Assembly: GCA_031273735.1 (NCBI GenBank)
Contig: JAISRI010000194.1
Location: forward strand, 1-8,231
Reading direction: 5' to 3'
DNA: 8,231 nucleotides
Source: Helicobacteraceae bacterium
Lineage (GTDB): Bacteria > Campylobacterota > Campylobacteria > Campylobacterales > SZUA-545
In this document: positions 1 to 6,686 of the stretch, one piece after another
How positions within the stretch are numbered: position 1 is the first letter of the stretch
Layout: each line of letters opens with the position of its first letter
The notes under the pieces: generated by a model
The model's input: only the letters and a program-made list of their open reading frames with translations
The model's database searches: none
What the model was told of the DNA's origin: nothing
Made by a program: the position numbers and the translations under genes

Positions 1-43
1 TAAGGGCGAGCGGCGATCGCGCCGTTCGCTTGTTGTCGCGTCC

Positions 44-74
44 GCCTTCCAAAACCCGCAAGGTTTAGGAAGGC
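44..74. repeat. Imperfect 12-bp-stem hairpin
   Basis: GCCTTCC at 44-50 pairs with GGAAGGC at 68-74. After one A/A mismatch, AAACC at 52-56 pairs with GGTTT at 62-66, leaving a loop of five bases. Neither strand has a T-run after the stem, so it does not look like an intrinsic terminator. It lies beside the repeat cluster and may be another palindromic intergenic element. Confidence 0.45.
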
Positions 75-136
75 AAACGCTTAAAGAAAAAGCGATCAAA
101 GGTTCTGTCCAATGCGAAGGAAAATTGATCGCGCCG

Positions 137-163
137 TAATCGCGGAGAAATGCGGGAATCCAA
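137..163 (+). repeat. Partial copy of the intergenic repeat
   Basis: The segment resembles the 3' half of the full copy at 201-271: both have TAATCGCGGAG, then a short variable link, then GCGGGAATCCAA. The 5' half is missing or too diverged to see. Confidence 0.5.
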
Positions 164-200
164 AAAGATCAAACGGAATATCAAAAACATACGATCGTAT

Positions 201-271
201 TCTCGTCATTCCCGCGACGGAGCGATAGCTTCCGAAGGAAGCGTTAATCGCGGAGGAAGGCGGGAATCCAA
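201..271 (+). repeat. Intergenic inverted repeat, copy A
   Basis: A unit of about 71 bases begins TCTCGTCATTCCCGCG and ends GGAAGGCGGGAATCCAA. Its outer ends are themselves partly complementary (ATTCCCGC against GCGGGAAT), and an inner hairpin, GCTTCC-GAA-GGAAGC, occupies 228-242. Its near reverse complement lies at 411-484. Together the two could be terminal inverted repeats of a 284-base MITE-like element (201-484), or two oppositely oriented REP-like units. I see no target-site duplication at 196-200 versus 485-489. Confidence 0.65.
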
Positions 272-410
272 ATACGGCGGCTTTTGCGTCGTGCGTATTT
301 CAAAACCTATGAATGATCGGGGATCAGCGCTTTCTCCGCGCCTTGCGCTCCTTCGTTCCTTAGCGCCCCGCTACTTTCGCGAGGCATTGGAGCCGGGCGC
401 TTCGCGCTAC

Positions 411-484
411 TTGGATTCCCGCCTTCCTCCGCGATTACGCCTCCCAAAAGCGGGAGGCTATCGCTTCGCGCGGGAATGACGAGA
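411..484 (-). repeat. Intergenic inverted repeat, copy B
   Basis: This unit is the imperfect reverse complement of copy A: it begins TTGGATTCCCGCCTTCC and ends CGCGGGAATGACGAGA. The outer parts agree almost base for base with copy A. The inner hairpin (440-457, CCTCCC then GGGAGG) has different bases from that of copy A yet still pairs, which suggests selection on fold, or inheritance of a folded mobile unit. Confidence 0.65.
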
Positions 485-489
485 GAGGC

Positions 490-514
490 GCTATCGCTCC
501 GTTACGAGAATGAT
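490..514 (-). repeat. Partial copy of the intergenic repeat
   Basis: Aligned with the reverse complement of copy A, this fragment matches at 21 of 25 positions by my hand count, including an unbroken GCTATCGCTCCGT. It sits in the same orientation as copy B and directly after it, so repeat units have accumulated here by insertion or duplication. Confidence 0.5.
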
Positions 515-605
515 GGCGTACGACGGTTTTACTGACAAATGCGTAGGTTCAAAATACGTTGAGGTTTTCGTAATTTTTGGCTCGAAGTTAGAAAGCGTAA
601 CGCCT

Positions 606-620
606 AAAAAGCGCGGCTTT
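606..620 (-). terminator. Possible weak terminator after ppx/gppA
   Basis: Reading on the minus strand, AAAGC-CGC-GCTTT forms a five-base stem overlapping the stop codon, and its 3' arm runs into TTTTT. The stem is short and most of the T-run is inside it, so termination here would be weak. Confidence 0.3.
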
Positions 621-2079
621 AGATCAGGGCGATTTCTAGATCGAAGGGCGGTTTGAATCGATTGAAGGCTTCGCGGCTAAGATAGGACGCGCCGGCAATC
701 GTAAGCGTTTTGCCGTTTAGCGAATAGTCGATCTTGGGTCGTCCTCGCGCCGCGTTTGCCTTTTGCGTTACGAACAGGATTAGCGCCAGCCATCGCGCCG
801 TTTTCGCTTCGGGCAGAAACCTTTCAAACTGTTTTGGCGGAATCCAAGCGTCAAGCTCCTTTTTCTGCCTTGCCGTTAAAAGCGTCGCGATCAGAAGGCG
901 ATCGGCGTGGCTAAAGCCGTAAGAAAGCCCGTTTTGCGCCAGCGCCGCCTCCTGTTCGGCGGGATAATAGGGGTCGATCGCCGCGCCCGTTCCCGATAGT
1001 TTCGCGGCGACAATTAGCGCTCTTTTTCGCGAATCGTCAAGTTTATGAAGCGGCTTTAGCAGATCAAAAAGTCGCGCCGCGTTTACCGCCGCCCAATGCG
1101 TCTGTTTGCCGTCGCCGCCAAAACGATCGAGCAGGCTAACAAGGCTTGGCTCTATACCGTTTGGCAGTCTGCCGCCGCTACCGCGCAACAGATCGTTTAA
1201 AAACGCGCCCTCGCGCACTCCCGCGCCGCTGATAAGCGCCTCTTTCGCGCCGATAATCTGCGCCGCTAACTTGAATATCAATGTTCCTTCGCGGATCACG
1301 TCGAAACGATCAGATTTGAACCCCAAACCTTTCAATCCGCTAAAATCGCTTTTAACGACGCGATCTAAAAAATCGCCATAGCTCTCTACGTCAAACGAAA
1401 AGCCGTGAAGCGCCGCTAGCGGATAACTTTCGGCTTTGATAATCGCCGCCGCTAACGCGCGCATTGTGCCGCCCATTCCTATAATACGCGAACATGCAAA
1501 CGCGCCCTTCAGCGGTTCGAGCGTGTCCAAAACGAAGCGCGCGGCTTCCTTTGCGCCCTTTTTCTCGTCGAAAAAAAGCTCTTTAAGCCGCACCGTCCCT
1601 AAGTTAAACGAGATCGTATCGGCGATCTTGCCCTCTTTGATCAGAGCGAACTCCGTAGAGCCGCCGCCGACGTCGATCGTAACGCCCTCTTTGAACGCGA
1701 GCAGATTCGCCGCCGCTACGCCGCCAAGCCGCGCCTCTTCTTTGCCGTCGATCGCGCGGATTTGCAAGCCGCTTGCGTCGCGCGCCGCTCTTAAAAACTC
1801 CGCTTTATTTGGCGCGTCGCGCGTCGCGCTGGTGGCGATCGCGATAATTTTACGCGCGCCGTAGGATTTGGCGATCGAGGCGAAATCTGTTAGCGCTCCG
1901 ATAGCGCGTTCGATCGCGGCGCTCTGCAAAAGCCCGCCGTTTTTGTAGGCGTTTTCGGCGATCCTTACCCGCGATTTAACCTCCGTTAAAAGATGAAATC
2001 CATAGCGGCTGGTGCGCTCAAAGATCGCCATTCTCGCGCTATTCGATCCCAAGTCTATAACGGCGGTAATTCGCGCCAC
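619..2079 (-). CDS. Ppx/GppA-family phosphatase
   Basis: The product (486 residues) belongs to the exopolyphosphatase / guanosine pentaphosphate phosphohydrolase family, cytosolic enzymes that hydrolyse polyphosphate or convert pppGpp to ppGpp. Visible family motifs are the ASKHA-fold phosphate-binding loops DLGSNSAR (9-16), DVGGGSTE (136-143) and GMGGT (201-205), plus the acidic pair E114/E115, where the catalytic glutamate is expected. A helical HD-like region follows from about residue 312, but the usual His-Asp pair reads Ser-Gly at 362-363, so that domain is probably not a metal-dependent hydrolase. The start is GTG, one base after the ferredoxin stop, with GGAG just upstream, so the two are likely co-transcribed. 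Which substrate it prefers cannot be told from sequence. Confidence 0.9.
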   Translation of the reverse strand: MARITAVIDLGSNSARMAIFERTSRYGFHLLTEVKSRVRIAENAYKNGGLLQSAAIERAIGALTDFASIAKSYGARKIIAIATSATRDAPNKAEFLRAARDASGLQIRAIDGKEEARLGGVAAANLLAFKEGVTIDVGGGSTEFALIKEGKIADTISFNLGTVRLKELFFDEKKGAKEAARFVLDTLEPLKGAFACSRIIGMGGTMRALAAAIIKAESYPLAALHGFSFDVESYGDFLDRVVKSDFSGLKGLGFKSDRFDVIREGTLIFKLAAQIIGAKEALISGAGVREGAFLNDLLRGSGGRLPNGIEPSLVSLLDRFGGDGKQTHWAAVNAARLFDLLKPLHKLDDSRKRALIVAAKLSGTGAAIDPYYPAEQEAALAQNGLSYGFSHADRLLIATLLTARQKKELDAWIPPKQFERFLPEAKTARWLALILFVTQKANAARGRPKIDYSLNGKTLTIAGASYLSREAFNRFKPPFDLEIALI

Positions 2080-2080
2080 G

Positions 2081-2332
2081 CTACTCCTCTTTTTGCATAT
2101 TTTGATATTTCAAGGAAAGCTCTTCGGCGCTTTCGACGTTGTCTGGATCGGGAATAATGCAATCGACGGGACAGACCGCGACGCATGCGGGTTCGTCGTA
2201 GTATCCGACGCACTCCGTACAAGAGTCTGGATCGATGATATAAACGGGGTCGCCCTCTTCAATCGCGCCGTTTGGACATTCGTCAACACAAGCGTCGCAG
2301 GCGATGCAATCTTCAGCGATGAGCAAAGACAT
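2081..2332 (-). CDS. 2[4Fe-4S] ferredoxin, copy 1 (Alvin/YfhL type)
   Basis: An 83-residue soluble electron carrier. The first cluster motif is C9-x2-C12-x2-C15-x3-C19-P. The second is C38-x2-C41-x8-C50-x3-C54-P, with an extra Cys at 58. The eight-residue gap between the second and third cysteines of the second motif is typical of the Allochromatium/YfhL type, whose clusters have very low potential. AAGGA lies seven bases before the ATG. It differs from its neighbour at 2425-2640 by a charged C-terminal tail (residues about 68-83). It sits one base upstream of the phosphatase gene, the same order I recall from Helicobacter. Its redox partner cannot be deduced here. Confidence 0.9.
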   Translation of the reverse strand: MSLLIAEDCIACDACVDECPNGAIEEGDPVYIIDPDSCTECVGYYDEPACVAVCPVDCIIPDPDNVESAEELSLKYQNMQKEE

Positions 2333-2424
2333 ATTTTAATCCTTAATACTACATTTGAACGCCGCTTTTTACATAACCTATACTTAAACGCTTTGAAACG
2401 GGACGCTTTTTTACCCAAAAACGC

Positions 2425-2640
2425 CTAAAAACTGAGGTTTTGGACGCTGTCCGGATCGACCGCAACGCAATCCGTAGGGCAGACCGCGACGCATGCGGGA
2501 TCGTCGTGATAGTCCGCGCACTCCGAACAGAGATCGGAATCGATAACGTAGATAGGATCGCCCTGCGCGATCGCTCCGTTTGGGCATTCGTCAACACAAG
2601 CGTCGCAGGCGATGCAATCTTCTGTAATAAATAACGACAT
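2425..2640 (-). CDS. 2[4Fe-4S] ferredoxin, copy 2 (Alvin/YfhL type)
   Basis: A 71-residue paralogue of the ferredoxin at 2081-2332, with identical cysteine spacing: C9, C12, C15, C19 in the first motif and C38, C41, C50, C54 in the second, plus Cys58. The N-terminal 24 residues differ from the other copy at only two positions, and long DNA stretches are identical, which indicates tandem duplication. The product ends soon after the second cluster and lacks the charged tail of its twin. AAGGA precedes the ATG by six bases. The 92 bases between the two genes carry no hairpin that I trust, so read-through to the second ferredoxin and the phosphatase is possible. Confidence 0.88.
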   Translation of the reverse strand: MSLFITEDCIACDACVDECPNGAIAQGDPIYVIDSDLCSECADYHDDPACVAVCPTDCVAVDPDSVQNLSF

Positions 2641-2843
2641 TGTAAATCCTTAATTATTTTTTGCGCAACTTTAGCGTAATCGTCGCTTAAATACGAGCTA
2701 AAAAAATTGATCCTTGTCTAATTCCCGCGCCATTTTACGATCGAACAAAAGAGGCGGATATTCTTGCCGCGTAGCTTCGCGATCGCGTCTAAACTCGGGG
2801 CTTTTGCAAGCGAAACGATAGGAGAAAGCGTCGGTTTTAATAG

Positions 2844-2870
2844 AAAGCGGGCGCGAAAACGCCCGCGTTT
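2844..2870 (-). terminator. Rho-independent terminator of the cysM-sufS operon
   Basis: A seven-base GC-only stem, GCGGGCG (2847-2853) with CGCCCGC (2860-2866), closes a six-base loop. On the minus strand it begins 12 bases after the desulfurase stop codon and is followed by TTTCTATT. On the plus strand it is followed by GTTTT. It separates the sulfur operon from the ferredoxin genes. Confidence 0.78.
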
Positions 2871-2878
2871 TCATAACG

Positions 2879-4309
2879 CTAGAAAGTTCTTGTTAACTCG
2901 CGCAAACTTTCTATCAAATAATCGATCTCTTCAAAAGTGTTATAAAAAGCGATCGACGGGCGGACGCTACCCTCTAAGCCAAAATTTCGTAGCGCCGGTT
3001 GCGCGCAGTGGTGCCCGCTTCTAACGGCGATCCCTTTGGAGTTTAGAAACTTTCCAACCCGTTCGTTTGAAAAACCGTCGATTACAAACGAGAGTATGCT
3101 GGTTTTATGATCGGCGGTTCCAATAAGCCTAAGCCCTCTGACGGTTTTCAGCTCCCTAGCGCCGTATTCTAACAACGCGTGTTCGTAAGCGAAGATATTT
3201 TCAAGCCCGATCGACGAAACATAATCAAGCGCCGCGCCCAAGCCCGCCGCGTCGGCGATACTACCAGTACCCGCCTCAAACTTCGCGGGCGGCTTTTGAT
3301 AGATCGTGCGTTCAAAGGTTACGTCGGCGATCATATTGCCGCCGCCCTGATATACGTCCGCCTCTTCCAAAAGCTCTCTTTTGCCATAGAGCGCGCCAAT
3401 GCCTGTGGGAGCGTATATCTTATGTCCTGAAAAAACCAAAAAATCCGCGTCCAGCGCCGCGACGTTAAGCGGAATATGCGAAACGCTCTGCGCGGCGTCA
3501 ATGAGCGTTTTAACGCCGTAACTATGCGCGATAGAGACGAGCGCTTCAATGGGCACGATTGTGCCAAGCGCGTTGGATACGTGCGTAAACGCGGCAAATT
3601 TCGTGCGCGAATTGAAAAGTTTGGCGTATTGCGAGAGAATAATCTGTCCGCTTTCATCAACCGGCGCAACGCGTAATAACGCGCCAGTTTCCTGCGCGAT
3701 AATCTGCCACGGCACGATATTCGCGTGGTGTTCGAGTACCGTCAGGACGATCTCGTCGCCCTCTTTTAGTTTCGGTTTGACAAACGAGCGCGCTACGAGG
3801 TTGATACCTTCCGTGCTTCCGCGAACAAACGCGATCGACTCGGCGCTTGGAGCGCCCAAAAACCGAGCGGTTTTCAGCCTTGCTTCTTCGTAAGCGTCCG
3901 TAGCGCGCGCGGCAAGATCGTGCGCGGCGCGGTGGATATTGGAGTTTTCGTAGGCGTAAAAGTAAGAGAGGCGATCGATAACCGATTGAGGCTTTTGGGT
4001 AGTCGCCGCGTTGTCAAACCAAACTAGTTGATTTGCCCCTAACCGTTGGTTCAAAATGGGAAAATCGGCGCGGATCGAATCTATGTTTCTTGCGCCTACC
4101 GCGCCGTATCGACTAGGTTTTGAAACGTAGGCGCTCTCTTTTTCGTAATCGCCTAACGCCTTTGGCGCGTAGGTTTTCAGATCCGCGCCGCTTGCCTCCG
4201 ATTCAAAAGGCGTAAGCTCTGGAAAATAACGCGCCGCTAACTTTTCCAGTTCCGCTTCGCTTGGCAGTCCGTAAGAGGCGAGATCGTAAAGACTATTTGC
4301 TGTAGTCAT
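2879..4309 (-). CDS. SufS-type cysteine desulfurase, encapsulin cargo
   Basis: A PLP enzyme of 476 residues that takes sulfur from L-cysteine, giving alanine and an enzyme persulfide. The catalytic core starts near residue 76 (DSIRADFPIL) and has the length of ordinary SufS. It shows the PLP-binding lysine in SGHK (K297), D271 in the IDAAQ motif, the His pair H194-H195, and the persulfide cysteine C435 in RSGHHCAQP, the type II signature. Before the core are about 75 extra residues, rich in Ala, Glu, Ser and Tyr and probably flexible, with a conserved-looking segment YGLPSEAELEKLA at 13-25. Desulfurases that load into family 2A encapsulins carry such an N-terminal extension as the targeting region. 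The gene overlaps the shell gene by 17 bases. That pairing, more than the sequence of the extension, is why I call it encapsulated cargo. Confidence 0.9.
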   Translation of the reverse strand: MTTANSLYDLASYGLPSEAELEKLAARYFPELTPFESEASGADLKTYAPKALGDYEKESAYVSKPSRYGAVGARNIDSIRADFPILNQRLGANQLVWFDNAATTQKPQSVIDRLSYFYAYENSNIHRAAHDLAARATDAYEEARLKTARFLGAPSAESIAFVRGSTEGINLVARSFVKPKLKEGDEIVLTVLEHHANIVPWQIIAQETGALLRVAPVDESGQIILSQYAKLFNSRTKFAAFTHVSNALGTIVPIEALVSIAHSYGVKTLIDAAQSVSHIPLNVAALDADFLVFSGHKIYAPTGIGALYGKRELLEEADVYQGGGNMIADVTFERTIYQKPPAKFEAGTGSIADAAGLGAALDYVSSIGLENIFAYEHALLEYGARELKTVRGLRLIGTADHKTSILSFVIDGFSNERVGKFLNSKGIAVRSGHHCAQPALRNFGLEGSVRPSIAFYNTFEEIDYLIESLRELTRTF

Positions 4310-5237
4310 AGTAATCGCCTACTTCTACCTCGTCAAGCGCGGCAATCGCGTCGTCGGCTAAAATTGCCGTAGAGCAATAGAGCGAAAGCAGATAACTAGC
4401 CACGCCGTTATCGTTAATACCCCTAAAGCGCACCGAAAGCCCGCGAGAACGTTCGGAAGCCAATCCCGTCTGATAAAGCCCGATTACTCCCCGATTCGCT
4501 TCGCCCGTGCGAACGAGCAAAATGGAGGTTTTGCCAGATTGGGATTTTGGCTTTTTCAGTCCGTCGACAAAGAGTTTGTCCGTAGGTATGAGCGGCACGC
4601 CGCGCCACGTGATAAACGTTCCGCCCGCGATATTGATCGTCGTCGGAGGCACGCCGCGTCTTGTGCATTCGCGTTCAAACGCGGCAATTGCCCTTGGGTG
4701 CGCCAAAAAGAAGCTGGGCGATTTCCATACTTTGGTCAGCAACTCGTCAAGATCGTCGGGCATAGGTCTGCCCTGTCGCGTAACGATCCTTTGCGAAGCG
4801 GGGACGTTTTTTAACAATCCGTATTCGTCGTTATTGATAATTTGGCTCTCTTGACGCTCTTTAACGCTCTCGATCGCAAGGTTTAGTTGCTCTTCGATCT
4901 GATCGTATGGTTTGCCGTAGAGATCCGCTATACGGGTATCGACGTTGATAATCGCGCTTATGGAGTTCAGTACATACTCGCGCGGTTTGGTTTCGTAATC
5001 GACAAAACCTACCGGAATGTTTAATTTTTTAAGGTCGTGTCCGCATAGCACGTCTAAAGGCGTATCGCCCTCTACGACTCTGTTAACGCGAAATACGCCG
5101 TTTTCTAGCCCTTTGAACTCCAAAACTTTGGTCAGCCATCGCGGAGTGAGCGCGCCGTAAATAGGCGCGGTTTTAACGGTATTGGCAAGGTTTTTTGCCG
5201 CCTCGAAACTCAAAGCGTTTAATGGTTTTTCAGCCAT
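4293..5237 (-). CDS. Family 2A encapsulin shell protein (SrpI-like)
   Basis: A 314-residue HK97-fold protein expected to self-assemble into an icosahedral nanocompartment. It resembles SrpI of Synechococcus along its whole length: TPRWLTKVLEF (31-41), FRVNRV (49-54), the PREYVLNSISAI segment (85-96) followed by R102 and DLYGKPYDQ (105-113), and TWRGVPLIPTDK (210-221). There is no cyclic-nucleotide-binding domain, which separates family 2A from 2B. The length is normal for the family. The known cargo of this family is a cysteine desulfurase, and the next gene encodes one, overlapping this gene by 17 bases. An Acinetobacter member has been reported to store elemental sulfur. The ATG start is supported by GGGAG five bases upstream. 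The start lies 16 bases after the MoeZ-like gene. Confidence 0.93.
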   Translation of the reverse strand: MAEKPLNALSFEAAKNLANTVKTAPIYGALTPRWLTKVLEFKGLENGVFRVNRVVEGDTPLDVLCGHDLKKLNIPVGFVDYETKPREYVLNSISAIINVDTRIADLYGKPYDQIEEQLNLAIESVKERQESQIINNDEYGLLKNVPASQRIVTRQGRPMPDDLDELLTKVWKSPSFFLAHPRAIAAFERECTRRGVPPTTINIAGGTFITWRGVPLIPTDKLFVDGLKKPKSQSGKTSILLVRTGEANRGVIGLYQTGLASERSRGLSVRFRGINDNGVASYLLSLYCSTAILADDAIAALDEVEVGDYYDYSK

Positions 5238-5242
5238 TTTTT

Positions 5243-5247
5243 CTCCC
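5243..5247 (-). promoter_or_regulatory. Ribosome binding site of encapsulin gene
   Basis: GGGAG on the minus strand, five bases before the ATG at 5237. It is stronger than the site before the overlapping desulfurase gene (AGG only), which may help to make more shell than cargo. Confidence 0.6.
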
Positions 5248-5253
5248 TTTTGT

Positions 5254-6408
5254 TTAATAAATTGGAATCGACGGGTCGATCTTTTGCGCCCAAGCGTTAA
5301 GTCCGCCCTCTAAATTGATCAGCCGCCCTTTGTAGCCCGCGTTTTTAAGCGTTTCAATGGCGAACTGACTACGCGATCCGACCTTGCACACAAAAACCGC
5401 GTCGATCGACTCGTCTAGCTCGTCGATTCTGCGCGTAAGCTGCCCGATTGGAATCGTTACCGCGTTTGGAAACTTTACGATAGCGAGCTCGTGCGGTTCG
5501 CGTATATCGACAATCTGTTGCTTATAGCCGTTGTCAATGCGCGCTTTAAGCTCTTGCGGGGCGATCTGTTCGATCTCGTTTGCGGCGGCATTATACTCTC
5601 CTAATCCGCAAAACTCCTCGTAATCTATAAGCTTTGTAATCGTCGCTTTAGACGAGCAGATCGGGCAGGAGGGATCTTTGTCGATCATAAGCTCTCGAAA
5701 CTTCACATGCCACGCGTCTACAAAAAGCAATCTGCCTATAAGCGTATCCTCCTTGTTAGCGCCGACGATCAGTTTAATAACCTCGCTTGCCTGCATACTG
5801 CCGACAATACCGGGAAGTACGCCCAGCACGCCTCCCTCCGCGCAACTTGGCACAAGCCCTACGGGAGGCGGCTCCGGATAGAGGCAACGATAGCAAGGAC
5901 CCTCTTTGGCGTGAAAAACGGAAACTTGTCCGTCAAACTGAAAGATCGAACCATAGACGATCGGTTTGCCTAACAGCGCCCCCGCGTCGTTTAGGAGATA
6001 GCGGGTTGGAAAGTTATCCGTGCCGTCGGCTACAATGTCGTAGTTTTGAATGATCTCCAACGCGTTTTCGCTTGTAATGCGCGTGTTGTAAGTGTTTACC
6101 GTTATAAACGGGTTTATGCCCTTTATGCGATCTTTGGCGCTTGCCACTTTGGGGCGATCGACGTCGCGCGTAGAGTGGATCACCTGTCGTTGCAGGTTTG
6201 ATTCCTCCACTACGTCAAAATCTACAAGCCCAATTGTCCCTACGCCCGCGGAGGCAAGATAGAGCGCCAGCGGCGCGCCTAAACCGCCCGTGCCGACAAT
6301 CAAAACCTTGGCGTTTTTAAGTTTTTGCTGCCCCTCTAAACCTACCTCTTTTAAGAGCAGATGTCGGCTGTATCGCCCGATCTCCTCAAGCGAAAGCTCG
6401 GAACTCAT
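5254..6408 (-). CDS. moeZ: MoeZ-type sulfur-carrier adenylyltransferase/sulfurtransferase
   Basis: A 384-residue fusion of an E1-like ThiF/MoeB domain and a C-terminal rhodanese domain. Such enzymes adenylate the C-terminal glycine of a small sulfur-carrier protein and then replace AMP with sulfur to give a thiocarboxylate. Visible are the nucleotide-binding GTGGLG (39-44), DGTDNF (128-133), C189 in PSCAEGG, which corresponds to the conserved MoeB-type cysteine, and zinc-binding CxxC pairs C172/C175 and C248/C251. The rhodanese domain covers about 285-384, with persulfide-forming C341 in CKVGSRS, and ends like mycobacterial MoeZ. I chose ATG at 6408, giving a TGATG junction with the carrier gene. 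A TTG three bases earlier is also in frame. Its likely partner is the carrier encoded just upstream, with sulfur arriving at C341. Confidence 0.92.
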   Translation of the reverse strand: MSSELSLEEIGRYSRHLLLKEVGLEGQQKLKNAKVLIVGTGGLGAPLALYLASAGVGTIGLVDFDVVEESNLQRQVIHSTRDVDRPKVASAKDRIKGINPFITVNTYNTRITSENALEIIQNYDIVADGTDNFPTRYLLNDAGALLGKPIVYGSIFQFDGQVSVFHAKEGPCYRCLYPEPPPVGLVPSCAEGGVLGVLPGIVGSMQASEVIKLIVGANKEDTLIGRLLFVDAWHVKFRELMIDKDPSCPICSSKATITKLIDYEEFCGLGEYNAAANEIEQIAPQELKARIDNGYKQQIVDIREPHELAIVKFPNAVTIPIGQLTRRIDELDESIDAVFVCKVGSRSQFAIETLKNAGYKGRLINLEGGLNAWAQKIDPSIPIY

Positions 6409-6686
6409 CAAAGACCGCCCGCGATCGCCGGAACTAAAATCAACGTCGCGCCGTCGTTCAGCGCAGTTTTTTGATCCTCGAGCGATTTGATATTTGTATC
6501 GCCCAAAAATATGTTGATATAGTTTCGCAACTCGCCCGACTCGTTATACAGGTGCTTTGCAATCGCGGGGCGTTGCGCGGCAAGCTCTTTGATCGCTTCT
6601 CCTACGTTTTTCGCCTCTACGCTAACGCTCTTGTTGCCGTCGCAAAAGGCTCTTAACGCCGTTGGTATCTCTATCGTTACCGCCAT
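6408..6686 (-). CDS. cysO: CysO/MoaD/ThiS-type sulfur-carrier protein
   Basis: A 92-residue ubiquitin-fold carrier. Residues 3-60 fit the MoaD/ThiS pattern, and the C-terminus reads LVPAIAGGL. The Gly-Gly at 90-91 is the site that is adenylated and thiocarboxylated in this family. It is not terminal here: one Leu follows, so a protease would have to remove it before activation. The JAMM protease gene directly upstream is the obvious candidate. Its position next to CysM-, Mec- and MoeZ-like genes makes cysteine synthesis more likely than molybdopterin or thiamine synthesis, for which no other genes are in view. The ATG is set by a very strong AAGGAGG seven bases upstream. The gene overlaps the protease gene by ten bases. 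Confidence 0.88.
   Translation of the reverse strand: MAVTIEIPTALRAFCDGNKSVSVEAKNVGEAIKELAAQRPAIAKHLYNESGELRNYINIFLGDTNIKSLEDQKTALNDGATLILVPAIAGGL

Larger units (their letters stand above)
1..618. other. Gene-free region with repeat cluster
   Basis: No reading frame here looks like a real gene. The stretch holds an imperfect hairpin near its left end and at least four related copies or fragments of one inverted-repeat family between 137 and 514. The segment between the two full copies (about 272-410) is rich in short GCGC-type palindromic pieces but I recognise nothing in it. The phosphatase gene ends at 619, so its 3' untranslated region runs into this area. Confidence 0.6.

Noticed and set aside
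150..479. Plus-strand open frame of 109 codons
   Set aside because: It runs through the inverted-repeat units, so its peptide is repeat translation rich in Arg and Ser, without domain features or a ribosome binding site.
137..514. CRISPR array
   Set aside because: The units are few, unequal, in both orientations and without regular spacers. No cas gene is nearby.
1436..1864. Plus-strand open frame of 142 codons opposite the phosphatase gene
   Set aside because: It is antisense to a well-supported gene and its Ala/Ser/Pro-rich peptide reflects the codon pattern of the other strand.
2012..2428. Plus-strand open frame of 138 codons opposite the first ferredoxin
   Set aside because: It lies antisense to the ferredoxin with its complete cysteine motifs and spans an intergenic gap. 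No family features are visible.
2641..2760. Promoter before the ferredoxin genes
   Set aside because: A promoter is expected here, but I found no pair of hexamers with acceptable spacing. T-rich stretches alone are not enough to place one.
6408..6411. TTG at 6411 as start of the MoeZ-like gene
   Set aside because: ATG follows directly at 6408 and makes a one-base TGATG junction with the carrier gene. TTG is a poorer start and adds only one residue.
5254..6686. Molybdopterin or thiamine pathway (MoaD-MoeB or ThiS-ThiF)
   Set aside because: No moaE, moaA, thiG or thiH-like gene is present. The neighbours are CysM- and Mec-like, and the activating enzyme carries a rhodanese domain as in MoeZ.
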